Assembly (NCBI GenBank): GCA_024640955.1
Contig: JAHEDZ010000008.1
Span: 51,057 to 115,056 of the forward strand
Length of the DNA stretch: 64,000 nucleotides
Source: Oceanospirillaceae bacterium
GTDB lineage: Bacteria; Pseudomonadota; Gammaproteobacteria; Pseudomonadales; Balneatricaceae
Direction: 5' to 3'
Position numbers and translations under genes: made by a program. Below, one piece after another: positions 16,256-24,773 of this stretch (positions are counted from its first letter, which is position 1; every line of letters begins with the position of its first letter). The notes beneath the pieces were generated by a model that saw nothing but the letters and a program-made list of their open reading frames with translations, was not told the DNA's origin and ran no database searches.

Positions 16256-18823
16256 ATGCGTAAGGTTCTCCCACTGGCAGTGTCACTGATTCTGCTTGCC
16301 GGCTGCCAGCAACAGACTACTGTGCCTCAAGCGGGTGCCCCTGAGACTATCAAGGTTCCTGCAAACACTGTTTCTGCACAAGCTTGGCTTAACACATCTT
16401 CGCTGCCTCGAATGCTTGATCAGCCTTTAAGTGCAGATGAAGTCGCTTATGTGCTGCGCAAGACCGGATTTGAGCCGCCTCCTGACGAGGTGCAGAGGTG
16501 GATCAACAAACCCCGATCAGTTCTTGTCAGTCACTTAATGGATACCCTCTCAACTGATCCAGTGATTCCCGAACCTGATTGGACAGACGAGTCGGTCAGA
16601 TATTGGGGGCATGGAGAGTGGCCTGAAGCGCGCCGTTCGGCATTTCGCTCGGCGCGTCAGCAAGAGGTAAGTGGATTGCGCCAATGGTGGATTAGTCAGA
16701 TGTTGGCGACGCCCTCACCGATGGGTGAGCGCTTGGTTATGTTCTGGGAGAACACCTTCGTTGCTGGCTTCAGCGGGCTAGATGAAAAATCACATGCTCA
16801 GTGGTACCACCATGAAGCACTTCGTCAGCACGGTACTGGTAGTTATGCCGACCTTCTAGCTGCGATGCTGCGAGATCCGGCTGTTCTGATCTATTTGGAT
16901 AACAACAATAACCGTGAGGATGCGCCAAACGAAAACCTTGCGCGCGAATTGCTTGAGCTCTATACCCTCGGTGAGTCCAACTACACCGAGAAAGACATTA
17001 AAGAGTCAGCGAGAGCGCTAGCTGGTTGGCACGTATCTGAATTTGGGGATCTCAGTTTCCAGGTCAGCCCCTGGGCTCAGGATAGGTCGCGCAAAACCAT
17101 TTTTGGTCAGCGTGGCAACTTTAATGGCGACGACATGGCGCAGTTGATCCTTGCGCACCCCGAGGCCTCTAAGCATGTGAGCCGTCGCCTGTGGAAGGAG
17201 TTTATCTCCATCGAATCTCCTCCGGCTGAGGCGATCGATCAGTTTGCTGACGCGTTTGTTGAGTCAGGGTATCGCATCGATACTTTGCTCGAGGTCATGC
17301 TCAACTCAGCTTACTTCTGGGATGAGACTTATCGCGCGACCAGCGTGAAATCGCCTGTGGAGCTTATGATCGGAGCGATTCGAGCATCCAAACAGGCAAC
17401 CCTTAACCTCCAACAGATCGATACGACACTAGCTGCAATGGGCCAGACCCTTTTTGATCCGCCTGACGTTAGCGGCTGGGGGTACGGCGAATACTGGCTC
17501 GATCCAGCCTACTTAATTGAACGCGATGCTGCGATGAGCGCCCTCCTTGCGGAGGTTGGAATGCAGATGGCGCCTAAACCGATGATGGTAAGTAGTCCAA
17601 ATGCAAACCTACTCAAAGTCAAAGTAGCAGGTGAGGCGTACAACGGGCCCCCTCAGTATCAAGTGCAGCTTGAGTACGGCGACAACAACTTCTGGTACTC
17701 AGAGAACCAAACTATGACAGCCGCGCGCGATACCGAGCGGCTCGGGCGTTACAAAGATGAGAGCGAGTGGGTGTGGGAGACACAGACCCTTGAACTTCCA
17801 GCTGAGATCACTGATATCCGAAAGGTCGGTGTTCGGTTTCTGTACGACGCAGCGGGCAACGGTGGTGACCGCAACCTTTTTGTTGGGGGCGTAGAGTATC
17901 AAGGACAGAGTTTTCCGGGTGCAGCTGGAACACAGTTCCCCGGTTGTAATCGCGACAAAGAGGGGGCCAAACGGCATCCGGATCGGCTGTATTGTGCAGG
18001 TACAACCACACTTGATTGGAGCGAACTAACCCGTCTGGCGAGCCAGCAAAACCGGCCACCGGACAATCCTCAGGCAGGTGATTTGGTAACCCGAGAACTA
18101 ACGCTTTTGTGGTTCAAACCACCCAGTGAAGGGGGTTGGCAAGGCGTAGATCTGATGTTTGATGGACTTAGCTTTGAAGGCCGTGAATGGGAGTACTTTG
18201 GTTTTAAATTTGCTCGCAACGACCGCGGCCACTATGAGATCGGCGTGGACGAGGATCGATGTAAGCCAAGCTGCTTCAAAAAGTGGCCGCGTGAGGCTTG
18301 GAAAGACAAAGCAGGCCTTCGCCATGTCAGTATCGGTGCGCGCAACTATGAAGAGTGGTCCCGAAAACAGTACTTCCAGCTGAGCAGCGAAGATAAACGG
18401 CTAATCAAAGCGCTTTTCGCGACTGCACCTCAGGTGTTGGAGAAGATCAAAGCCAGCCCACGTCACCGAGAGCCAGGTTCGTTAGAGACTTGGACCAAAC
18501 GAATGCAGTTCTTCGTCGATGCTGGTGATTCAGGTTCTTGGCGCTTGGATGAACCTGTGCGTCTAGTTGAACTCACAAGTGGTCAACAGGGCGGTGCAAT
18601 GGCTATGGCGATGATGGGTGGCATGGATATGTCCGACGGCGGAGGTGTCTATCCACTGGCCGGCGGTAAACTGGGCTCACCGGCAGAGTGGCAGCAGTTA
18701 GTAAAGAACCAGCCGGAACTCAGTCAATTGCCGCTGGAGCAATGGATAGTTAGCATAGACGACGGAGAGCGCTTCAGCTCTCTGGACGACTGGCTGCGTA
18801 GTCCGTTGATAAATCTGAAATAG
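16256..18823 (+). CDS. DUF1800 lipoprotein with carbohydrate-binding-like insert
   Basis: An 855-residue exported lipoprotein (lipobox LLAGC, Cys17). Residues about 50-435 match DUF1800: AYVLRKTGFEPPPDEV, ENLARELLELYTLGE, ALAGWHVSEFG and the terminal PPDVSGWGYGEYWLDPAYL. Family members are usually 450-600 residues. This one continues with a beta-rich segment (about 445-555) whose GNGGDRNLFVGGVEYQG resembles calcium-dependent xylan-binding modules (CBM36/CBM60 type), then a further beta-rich region and a Met-rich stretch near 780-793 (MAMAMMGGMDM). It is followed after 10 bases by a DUF1501 gene, the usual partner of DUF1800. Role unknown. The module assignment is by eye. Confidence 0.8.
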   Translation: MRKVLPLAVSLILLAGCQQQTTVPQAGAPETIKVPANTVSAQAWLNTSSLPRMLDQPLSADEVAYVLRKTGFEPPPDEVQRWINKPRSVLVSHLMDTLSTDPVIPEPDWTDESVRYWGHGEWPEARRSAFRSARQQEVSGLRQWWISQMLATPSPMGERLVMFWENTFVAGFSGLDEKSHAQWYHHEALRQHGTGSYADLLAAMLRDPAVLIYLDNNNNREDAPNENLARELLELYTLGESNYTEKDIKESARALAGWHVSEFGDLSFQVSPWAQDRSRKTIFGQRGNFNGDDMAQLILAHPEASKHVSRRLWKEFISIESPPAEAIDQFADAFVESGYRIDTLLEVMLNSAYFWDETYRATSVKSPVELMIGAIRASKQATLNLQQIDTTLAAMGQTLFDPPDVSGWGYGEYWLDPAYLIERDAAMSALLAEVGMQMAPKPMMVSSPNANLLKVKVAGEAYNGPPQYQVQLEYGDNNFWYSENQTMTAARDTERLGRYKDESEWVWETQTLELPAEITDIRKVGVRFLYDAAGNGGDRNLFVGGVEYQGQSFPGAAGTQFPGCNRDKEGAKRHPDRLYCAGTTTLDWSELTRLASQQNRPPDNPQAGDLVTRELTLLWFKPPSEGGWQGVDLMFDGLSFEGREWEYFGFKFARNDRGHYEIGVDEDRCKPSCFKKWPREAWKDKAGLRHVSIGARNYEEWSRKQYFQLSSEDKRLIKALFATAPQVLEKIKASPRHREPGSLETWTKRMQFFVDAGDSGSWRLDEPVRLVELTSGQQGGAMAMAMMGGMDMSDGGGVYPLAGGKLGSPAEWQQLVKNQPELSQLPLEQWIVSIDDGERFSSLDDWLRSPLINLK

Positions 18824-18833
18824 GGAGTCGATT

Positions 18834-19994
18834 ATGAACAGGCGCGATCTTCTAAAAGCGATGGCTATGGCTGGTGCAGCAGCCCCCTTCATTCAGCTCC
18901 GGGCAGCCCAGCAGAAGAAATATTTAGTACTTGTTGAACTCAAAGGGGCGAATGATGGCCTCAACACATTGGTACCTTACGAGTCTGATAACTATCGTAA
19001 ATTACGTCGTCGTATCGGTGTGAAAGCCACTGATGTGATTGATCTTGGGTACACAAGCCAGGAGGGCGCACTGGGTTTGAACAACTCCATGAGCGCCCTG
19101 GAAAAAAGCATTGGAGACGACTTGGCACTGATTACTGGTGTGGGTTATCCCAATCAGAATCGTTCACACTTTAAGTCGATAGCACTCTGGGAGACCGGAG
19201 GCGATGGTAATCGCGGAGCGCAGAAAGGGTGGGTTACCGAGACACTAGAGCGCCTCTATACTCCAGCAGATCACCCCGTGCTTGGAGCCACTCTGCAGGG
19301 TTCAATGGGCTTGTTCGCCCGAGGTGAAGGCGTCTACATCAGCATGGCGCGCCTTAATCAACTGGCGGATATTGAGGTGGATGAGAAACCACCCACCAAC
19401 AACCGCCTCTTGAACCTGATATCAAAACGTAAAACAGACTTGTCCCAGGCCTCTAAAACACTCGAGGCTGAGCTGGATAGGTACTCGGCTAGTCGTTTGC
19501 CTACTCGTATGCCTCATGGTGATTTGGGCGGTCAGTTGACCGATGTAATGCGAGTGATTGGGGCTGATCTGGGTGTGCCAGTGATGCATGTGCAGCACGG
19601 TTCGTTCGACACGCACGAGGGGCAGCCATGGCGGCATCCGAGATTGCTAAAGGACCTAGCCGAAAATCTCGCAGCTTTCCGCCAAGGGCTACAGCGAATG
19701 GGCCGCTGGGACGATGTGCTGGTGATGACCTACTCGGAGTTTGGTCGTCGCGCCGGAGAGAATGGCAACGAAGGTACTGACCACGGCAGCGCAAATACCC
19801 ACTTTATGATGGGCGGCCGAGTAAATGGAGGCCTTTATGGCGAGCATCCGAGCCTCAAACGGCTGGTAGATGGTGATATGGAGCACACGCTCGATTACCG
19901 CGCGATCTATGATCAGGTGTGTCAAAACTGGTTTGGTGATTCTGCTCAGCCATGGGCAGGCTTCAGGGATGATGCACTAAAAGGCCTTATTTAG
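18834..19994 (+). CDS. DUF1501 protein with Tat-type signal
   Basis: A 386-residue protein with twin-arginine start MNRRDLLKAMAMAGAAAPF, implying folded export. The DUF1501 core is recognisable: LVELKGANDGLNTLVPY, the alkaline-phosphatase-superfamily-like VQHGSFDTHEGQ, VMTYSEFGRRAGENGNEGTDHGSA and the terminal DYRAIYDQVCQNWFG. DUF1501 and DUF1800 are commonly paired. A GGAG lies 8 bases before the ATG. Function is not established. Metal-dependent hydrolase chemistry is suggested only by the fold. Confidence 0.87.
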   Translation: MNRRDLLKAMAMAGAAAPFIQLRAAQQKKYLVLVELKGANDGLNTLVPYESDNYRKLRRRIGVKATDVIDLGYTSQEGALGLNNSMSALEKSIGDDLALITGVGYPNQNRSHFKSIALWETGGDGNRGAQKGWVTETLERLYTPADHPVLGATLQGSMGLFARGEGVYISMARLNQLADIEVDEKPPTNNRLLNLISKRKTDLSQASKTLEAELDRYSASRLPTRMPHGDLGGQLTDVMRVIGADLGVPVMHVQHGSFDTHEGQPWRHPRLLKDLAENLAAFRQGLQRMGRWDDVLVMTYSEFGRRAGENGNEGTDHGSANTHFMMGGRVNGGLYGEHPSLKRLVDGDMEHTLDYRAIYDQVCQNWFGDSAQPWAGFRDDALKGLI

Positions 19995-20453
19995 ATGTAT
20001 TTGGGCCGGCTCGCGACCCTCTGTCTGTTGCTGCTCCTCACCGCATGCAGCGTCCAACCGCGGTTAGAGGGCACAGGCTGGAGCGCAAACTCCGAGGTGA
20101 TCGAGCGCTATTACCGCGACTGGCAAGGCACGCCTTATCGTTTAGGTGGCACAGGGCGAAGTGGGTTGGACTGCTCCGCCTTTGTGCAGAACCTCTATGG
20201 CGAGGTGTTTAACCAGCGCTTGGCGCGAACAACTGAGCTTCAAGTCGAGCAGGGCTTTCAGATACTGCCGGGCGAGTTAGAACCGGGGGACCTGATCTTT
20301 TTCAAAACGGGTTGGAAAGCGCGACATGTGGGGGTGTATGTCGGTGACAACCAGTTTGTGCATGCGTCTACCTCTGTTGGGGTGACGCGCTCAAACTTGA
20401 GTAATGAGTACTGGCGGGACGCCTTCTGGCAAGCGCGTAGGATCGGCCTGTAG
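19995..20453 (+). CDS. NlpC/P60 peptidoglycan endopeptidase lipoprotein
   Basis: A 152-residue lipoprotein (lipobox LTAC) with a complete NlpC/P60 papain-like triad: Cys in GLDCSAFVQ, His in RHVGVYVG and His in FVHAST. Such enzymes cut D-glutamyl-diaminopimelate bonds in peptidoglycan stems. It resembles Spr/MepS and NlpC. The ATG immediately follows the DUF1501 stop (TAGATG), so it is very likely co-expressed with the DUF1800/DUF1501 pair, an uncommon linkage. Confidence 0.9.
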   Translation: MYLGRLATLCLLLLLTACSVQPRLEGTGWSANSEVIERYYRDWQGTPYRLGGTGRSGLDCSAFVQNLYGEVFNQRLARTTELQVEQGFQILPGELEPGDLIFFKTGWKARHVGVYVGDNQFVHASTSVGVTRSNLSNEYWRDAFWQARRIGL

Positions 20454-20477
20454 AAGCGCCCTCAAAGAGGTGGCGAC
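20450..20477 (+). repeat. REP-like element, family 1
   Basis: GTAGAAGCGCC then CTCAAAGAGG then TGGCGAC, nearly the same as the element at 16075-16102. It starts at the stop codon of the NlpC/P60 gene. Confidence 0.65.
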
Positions 20478-20484
20478 CCAAATA

Positions 20485-21468
20485 TCAGTGCATCGCCTTA
20501 ATCTGCTCCCACAGGCGGGTAATATCTTCACCGCTGAAGCTCTGCGGTAGTTGGCGAGTAACGATCGGCTCAAAACCTTCGCTCGGTTTGCTCGCCACAG
20601 CATGGTTGAACACATAGCTCCCTTCCACGCCCATCCTCAGATCGGTTATCACCAGATAGTCTTCTCGCATGCTGCCCTTGATAAAGCCATGTGAGAACCA
20701 CTGCAGGCGGTCGACGGCAGCGAGATGATCGGCGGCGTTGATCAACGCAAGGTTTTTATCGTGGTCGGTAAATTCGATAGGGCGCTTGGGCGCAAGTACA
20801 GAGTAGTAACCCTCTTTGTAGGTCGCATCATCAACCACAAGAATGCGCCACACCAGCGTGCTAAACGGCGCCGGTGTTGTTAACACGCGCCCACCGTCAC
20901 CATTGAGCGCGTCAGCCACCCTGTTTTCAACGATCGTTTTCGCTGTCCAGCTCCAGCCGAGGTAGAGGGTGCTGAGTACCAGCCCAGTGGACAGTGCACG
21001 TGCCGCAAAACGCCCGTTAGGCCGCGCAAGAATAGCGATCATCCCCACCAACAAGGGCAGGGTGTAGAGCGGATCAATGATAAAGAGCGTGCTCCACATC
21101 ACCGGGGGAGTGGGGATAGGCCAGAGCAGCTGCGTGCCATACACGGTGTGCGCATCTAACAGCGGGTGCGTGGCTAGTGCCAGGAGCACGGCGTAGAACC
21201 AGGGACGAGGCGAGGTCTTCACCGGCTCCCAAAACTGCTTCAATAGCCACCAGACACCCATCGCAAATGGAATAAGCACAAATAGCGAGTGGCTAAATCC
21301 ACGGTGATAGGTGAAGTTCGACACCGCATCGCCGTAGTCAATAAGCACATCGAGGTCGGGCAGCGTGCCCAGCGCGGCGCCCACCAGCGCAGCCTTGCGA
21401 CGATGTTCGGGTTTAACACAGACGGCGGCTACAGAGGCGCCCAGTACGATTTGGGTTAGTGAGTCCAT
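20485..21468 (-). CDS. YdjM-like membrane-bound metal-dependent hydrolase
   Basis: A 327-residue inner-membrane protein. The N-terminal half carries the family hallmarks MDSLTQIVLGASVAA, GTLPDLDVLIDY, YHRGFSHSLF and THPLLDAHTVYGTQ, with His/Asp residues expected to bind metal, and about five hydrophobic segments. The C-terminal third is soluble (about 215-327). Such proteins (DUF457 group, LexA-regulated YdjM in E. coli) are predicted hydrolases of unknown substrate. I see no clear LexA box upstream. Confidence 0.82.
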   Translation of the reverse strand: MDSLTQIVLGASVAAVCVKPEHRRKAALVGAALGTLPDLDVLIDYGDAVSNFTYHRGFSHSLFVLIPFAMGVWWLLKQFWEPVKTSPRPWFYAVLLALATHPLLDAHTVYGTQLLWPIPTPPVMWSTLFIIDPLYTLPLLVGMIAILARPNGRFAARALSTGLVLSTLYLGWSWTAKTIVENRVADALNGDGGRVLTTPAPFSTLVWRILVVDDATYKEGYYSVLAPKRPIEFTDHDKNLALINAADHLAAVDRLQWFSHGFIKGSMREDYLVITDLRMGVEGSYVFNHAVASKPSEGFEPIVTRQLPQSFSGEDITRLWEQIKAMH

Positions 21469-21606
21469 TAGCGATAAACTGCAGAAGATATTAAGTGATA
21501 AGTGTACGCCTGAAATCCCCTATCGGGTTAGGTGGCTCTTATCTTATAGTGGGCCCCACAGCGGGTCCCATAGAGGGGCTGCCCCCTTTCGAGAGAGTGA
21601 ATTATA

Positions 21607-22299
21607 ATGGGAACACTGGTTGGCCGCGGTCACTGCCTAACCTGTCCGATCAGGCCTCAGAGCCTGTTCGGCTGCCTCGAACATGACGAGCTGAGCCTAA
21701 TAGAGGACTTCCAGACCCGCGTTGTAACTTATGATGCGGGTGAGGTTGTCTATTCTGAAGGTGAACGGCTCAATCTTATCTACACCCTGCGTCAGGGGTT
21801 TGTGAAGCTGACCCGCTTCAACTCTGAGGGTGAGGCGCAGATTGTACGCATCGTTAAGCCAGGTGATCTTTTTGGCTATGAAAAGCTCGTAGTCGATTCG
21901 AACTACCGTCATACCGCTGAGGCACTGGGCCATGTCGAGCTTTGTCAGCTTTCTGTAGAACGACTCAAAGAGCTACGCGAGCAGAGCTCGGCGATTAACC
22001 AGGCAATCATCGAGCGCGCACTACAGCAGGTGATGAAGACCGAAGAGCACCTTACGCATGTGAGCTTGCTCAAGTCCAAGGCTCGCGTTGCCTGGTTTGT
22101 GCTGGACTGGGTGGCTGAGCAGGACTCGGCCCCAATGCCGTTGAGCCGACGTGAATTAGGCCAATACCTCGGCCTGACTGTCGAGACCGTGTCGCGTCAT
22201 TTTGCGGAGTTGAAGCGTCTGAATCAGATCTCTGAAAAACAGGGCGTGCTTTCAGTGCTAGATAGAGACGCGCTAGAGGAGCTGTCCGGCGTTCTTTGA
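21607..22299 (+). CDS. FNR-like Crp-family transcription regulator with atypical Cys spacing
   Basis: A 230-residue regulator. An N-terminal cyclic-nucleotide-fold sensor (about 30-125) is followed by the dimerisation helix and a winged helix with recognition sequence LTVETVSRHFAEL. The ExxSR there is the FNR/ANR signature that reads TTGAT half-sites. Cys10, Cys13, Cys23 and Cys113 could ligate an oxygen-sensitive [4Fe-4S] cluster, but the N-terminal spacing is CxxC-x9-C against CxxC-x5-C in E. coli FNR. The leader (21545-21590) has TATAGT and two GC-rich inverted repeats. Oxygen or NO sensing is inferred. Confidence 0.85.
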   Translation: MGTLVGRGHCLTCPIRPQSLFGCLEHDELSLIEDFQTRVVTYDAGEVVYSEGERLNLIYTLRQGFVKLTRFNSEGEAQIVRIVKPGDLFGYEKLVVDSNYRHTAEALGHVELCQLSVERLKELREQSSAINQAIIERALQQVMKTEEHLTHVSLLKSKARVAWFVLDWVAEQDSAPMPLSRRELGQYLGLTVETVSRHFAELKRLNQISEKQGVLSVLDRDALEELSGVL

Positions 22300-22400
22300 T
22301 CAGATGTACACAAAATAGCCGATTCTGATGAATAATCCGCCAGTATTGTTGGTATTCTGACCAGTTCGCAGATTAATTTTAAAAAAGATCCAACCAAGTG

Positions 22401-22428
22401 TTGACGGAAAAAAATATCACGGTAGAAT
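22401..22428 (+). promoter_or_regulatory. Promoter of the Ser-Asn-Lys-Lys tRNA cluster
   Basis: TTGACG and TAGAAT are 16 bases apart and followed by a GC-rich CTGCGGCC discriminator. tRNA-Ser starts 17 bases beyond the -10 element. Confidence 0.75.
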
Positions 22429-22444
22429 CTGCGGCCATCCTAAC

Positions 22445-22532
22445 GGAGGGATGGCTGAGTGGTCGAAAGCACCGGTCTTGAAAACCGACGAGTCGAGAGG
22501 CTCCCAGGGTTCGAATCCCTGTTCCTCCGCCA
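22445..22532 (+). tRNA. tRNA-Ser (UGA anticodon)
   Basis: An 88-nt class II tRNA with a long variable arm and CCA. Acceptor GGAGGGA pairs with TTCCTCC, discriminator G, anticodon loop CTTGAAA reads TGA. First gene of the cluster. Confidence 0.96.
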
Positions 22533-22553
22533 TTAGGATGCAAAAAGGGTTTT

Positions 22554-22629
22554 TCCTCGATAGCTCAGTTGGTAGAGCAGTAGACTGTTAATCTATTGGT
22601 CGCTGGTTCGAGTCCAGCTCGAGGAGCCA
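22554..22629 (+). tRNA. tRNA-Asn (GUU anticodon)
   Basis: A 76-nt cloverleaf with CCA. Acceptor TCCTCGA pairs with TCGAGGA, anticodon loop CTGTTAA reads GTT. Confidence 0.96.
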
Positions 22630-22645
22630 AACCCGAGATCGGTGG

Positions 22646-22721
22646 GGGTCGTTAGCTCAGTTGGTAGAGCAGTTGGCTTTTAACCAATTGGTCATAGGTT
22701 CGAATCCTATACGACCCACCA
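22646..22721 (+). tRNA. tRNA-Lys (UUU anticodon), copy 1
   Basis: A 76-nt cloverleaf with CCA. Acceptor GGGTCGT pairs with ACGACCC, anticodon loop CTTTTAA reads TTT. Identical to the copy at 22742-22817. Confidence 0.96.
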
Positions 22722-22741
22722 TTCTCACCGACCTCACCCCC

Positions 22742-22817
22742 GGGTCGTTAGCTCAGTTGGTAGAGCAGTTGGCTTTTAACCAATTGGTCATAGGTTCGAA
22801 TCCTATACGACCCACCA
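22742..22817 (+). tRNA. tRNA-Lys (UUU anticodon), copy 2
   Basis: The same 76-base sequence as the preceding tRNA-Lys, 20 bases downstream. The tandem copy is most simply a gene duplication raising tRNA-Lys dosage. Confidence 0.96.
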
Positions 22818-23005
22818 TTTCTTCTTCCTGACACATCTAAAATTTCGCATGTCTTCGACTGGTTTCGTATACGCTCGATCGCCTTCGATTGAGTTCTTAT
22901 TGACCCGGCTGCATCGCGCTACATTCGTCGTATAGTCTTTCGTACCAGATCGCAGATAATGTCGGACTAACCTAAAAACAATTAGAAAGTACCGAGGAAG
23001 TTCGC

Positions 23006-23986
23006 ATGTCCGTTATTCTCAAAGAGAAAGTTGAGATTCCAGCTGCATGGAAAGGCAAAGATATCAAAGATGATGGTTCGTGGATTTTCCACTGGTCTGA
23101 TGAGCATATCGCGATTCTGGAGAAGGGGCTGGCAGCGGTTAAAGCGAAGGGCTTAATCTGCCCAGACTTCACCAAAGAGGACTTCCCGATCACTGAGCTG
23201 GCTGAAGAGATCAAATACTTCAACACCGAGCTCGAAGATGGCAAAGGCTTCATCCTGATTCGTGGCCTGCCGATTGAGCGCTACACCGATGAAGAGGCCG
23301 CGATCATCTACTATGGTTTGGGTCTTCATATGGGTACACCGGTATCGCAGAACATCAAAGGCGATATGTTGGGCCATGTGCGTGATGTGGGTGCAGCCGA
23401 TCCGAAGAGCGTGCGTGTGTACGAGACTAGCGAGTATCTGCCATACCATGCGGATTTGGCCGACGTAGTGGGTCTGCTAAGTCTGCGGAAAGCAAAAAAA
23501 GGTGGCATGAGCAGCCTCTCTAGTGCGACTACGCTGTTCAATGAGATTCTAGAGAACCACATCGAGTACCTCGGCCTGTTGCACCGTCACTTCCTGATGG
23601 AGCACATCAATAACGGCGTCGCTGGACCCGTACCTATCTTTAGCAACCACAAGGGCAAGCTGAGCGCGATGCACCTGCGCCAGTACATTGAGATTGCGCA
23701 GGAAAAAATCGGTCTGCCGCTATCGCCAGTGGAGATTGAGGCGTTCGACCTGGTTGATTCAATTTTGAACGATCCCGATATCCGTCTGGATATGATGATG
23801 GAACCGGGTGATATTCAGTTCTGTAACAACTACACGATCTTCCACTCGCGCACCGGCTTTGAAGACTACGACGAGCCTGAGCGCAAGCGTCACCTCTACC
23901 GCCTGTGGCTGAAAATGCCAAACGCGCGTGAGTGTGCGCCAGACTTCCCGGGTAAAGAGGGTATCGCTAAGCGCGTGATTGCTTAA
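23006..23986 (+). CDS. TauD/TfdA-family Fe(II)/2-oxoglutarate dioxygenase
   Basis: A 326-residue protein with the TauD-like double-stranded beta-helix. The metal site is His148-x-Asp150 (YHADLAD), with the distal His in TIFHSRTGF (about 282) and the 2-oxoglutarate Arg probably in ERKRHLYRLWL. GFILIRGLPIERY is the usual N-terminal core strand. These enzymes hydroxylate or desaturate small molecules. The substrate cannot be read from sequence and the neighbours (tRNAs, greB) give no pathway. AGGAAG lies 6 bases before the ATG. Confidence 0.85.
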   Translation: MSVILKEKVEIPAAWKGKDIKDDGSWIFHWSDEHIAILEKGLAAVKAKGLICPDFTKEDFPITELAEEIKYFNTELEDGKGFILIRGLPIERYTDEEAAIIYYGLGLHMGTPVSQNIKGDMLGHVRDVGAADPKSVRVYETSEYLPYHADLADVVGLLSLRKAKKGGMSSLSSATTLFNEILENHIEYLGLLHRHFLMEHINNGVAGPVPIFSNHKGKLSAMHLRQYIEIAQEKIGLPLSPVEIEAFDLVDSILNDPDIRLDMMMEPGDIQFCNNYTIFHSRTGFEDYDEPERKRHLYRLWLKMPNARECAPDFPGKEGIAKRVIA

Positions 23987-24060
23987 GCCTGTAGGTCGCC
24001 TCTCGAGGCGATGTCTGCTTGTCGCGAACATACGCTGTGCGTAGATTGCTCGTACCAAAG

Positions 24061-24102
24061 ATCGCTCGTACGAGGGATGTATGCCGGAGGCGTATTTCCC
24101 GA
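24061..24102 (+). repeat. REP-like palindrome, family 2, copy B
   Basis: ATCGCTCGTACGAGGGAT followed by an inverted repeat ending GGCGTATTTCCCGA, nearly the same as the reverse complement of 30544-30585. The preceding 23990-24060 contains degenerate family-1 fragments (GGTCGCCTCTCGAGGCGA and GTCGCGAACATACG). Confidence 0.75.
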
Positions 24103-24109
24103 AAAGGAT

Positions 24110-24133
24110 TAGGTCGGGTCAGCACCCGACCTA
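24110..24133. terminator. Stem-loop between convergent dioxygenase and greB genes
   Basis: A perfect 10-bp stem, TAGGTCGGGT with ACCCGACCTA around a CAGC loop, covers the greB stop codon. It lacks a long T-run, so it may terminate the dioxygenase transcript weakly or only protect 3' ends. Confidence 0.5.
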
Positions 24134-24631
24134 CCCGTAACGAACCCCAAGGATCTCATACCACCGCGCCTCCCCATCGGGCGTAGTGAACTCAATCTCA
24201 TCACCCACCTCTTTCTTCAGTAGCAGCTTCGCAATCGGTGAGTCGACACTGATATACCCTAGCTTGGGTTCGATCTCGTCTGCGCCAACAATGCGGTAGA
24301 CGCGCTCTGCATCCTCTTCATCCACCAGCGTCACCCAAGCACCAAAAAATATCCGGCTCTGATCCGTGGGCAAATGCTCCACCACTTTGATGTTATCCAG
24401 ACGCTTAGAGAGATAACGCACCCGGCGGTCAATTTCGCGTAGCTCCTTCTTGCGGTAGATGTATTCGGCATTCTCCGAGCGATCGCCCTCAGCAGCCGCT
24501 TCACTCAGCGCCTGAGTCACCTCAGGGCGCTTGGTCTTCCAAAGATACTTTAGCTCCTCATTTAGGCGCTCATAGCCCTCTTTGGTGATGTAGGGTGAAC
24601 TCTTCTCGGCAGGTGGACGCCAGCGGCCCAT
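24131..24631 (-). CDS. greB: Transcription elongation factor GreB
   Basis: Rescues backtracked RNA polymerase by stimulating cleavage of the nascent RNA. The N-terminal coiled coil carries the acidic tip in EGDRSENAEY (the conserved D-x-x-x-E of Gre factors), and the C-terminal FKBP-like domain ends TPDGEARWYEILGVRYG. The start ATG at 24631 gives 166 residues beginning MGRWRPPAEKSSPYIT as in homologues, with AGGAG 8 bases upstream. An upstream in-frame ATG at 24676 would add 15 atypical residues. Confidence 0.95.
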   Translation of the reverse strand: MGRWRPPAEKSSPYITKEGYERLNEELKYLWKTKRPEVTQALSEAAAEGDRSENAEYIYRKKELREIDRRVRYLSKRLDNIKVVEHLPTDQSRIFFGAWVTLVDEEDAERVYRIVGADEIEPKLGYISVDSPIAKLLLKKEVGDEIEFTTPDGEARWYEILGVRYG

Positions 24632-24773
24632 GGGTGCAACTCCTAACAGGTTGGATTTCCCGCGAGTGTAACCCATTTCCCCGATTTAGGAGGGATATGC
24701 ACCAGAGATCTATCAGCTAAAGTTTTTTTCCAAGCGGCCGTTAAAGCAAGCATCGTTAGGATACTGAAGTTAG

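Noticed and set aside
22646..22817. Tandem tRNA-Lys as possible attachment-site duplication of an integrated element
   Set aside because: Both tRNAs are complete, only 20 bases apart, and no integrase or foreign genes lie between or after them.
24697..24720. Seven-codon ORF with perfect AGGAGGG ribosome site
   Set aside because: No evidence of a regulated downstream gene or attenuator; too short to support as a leader peptide.
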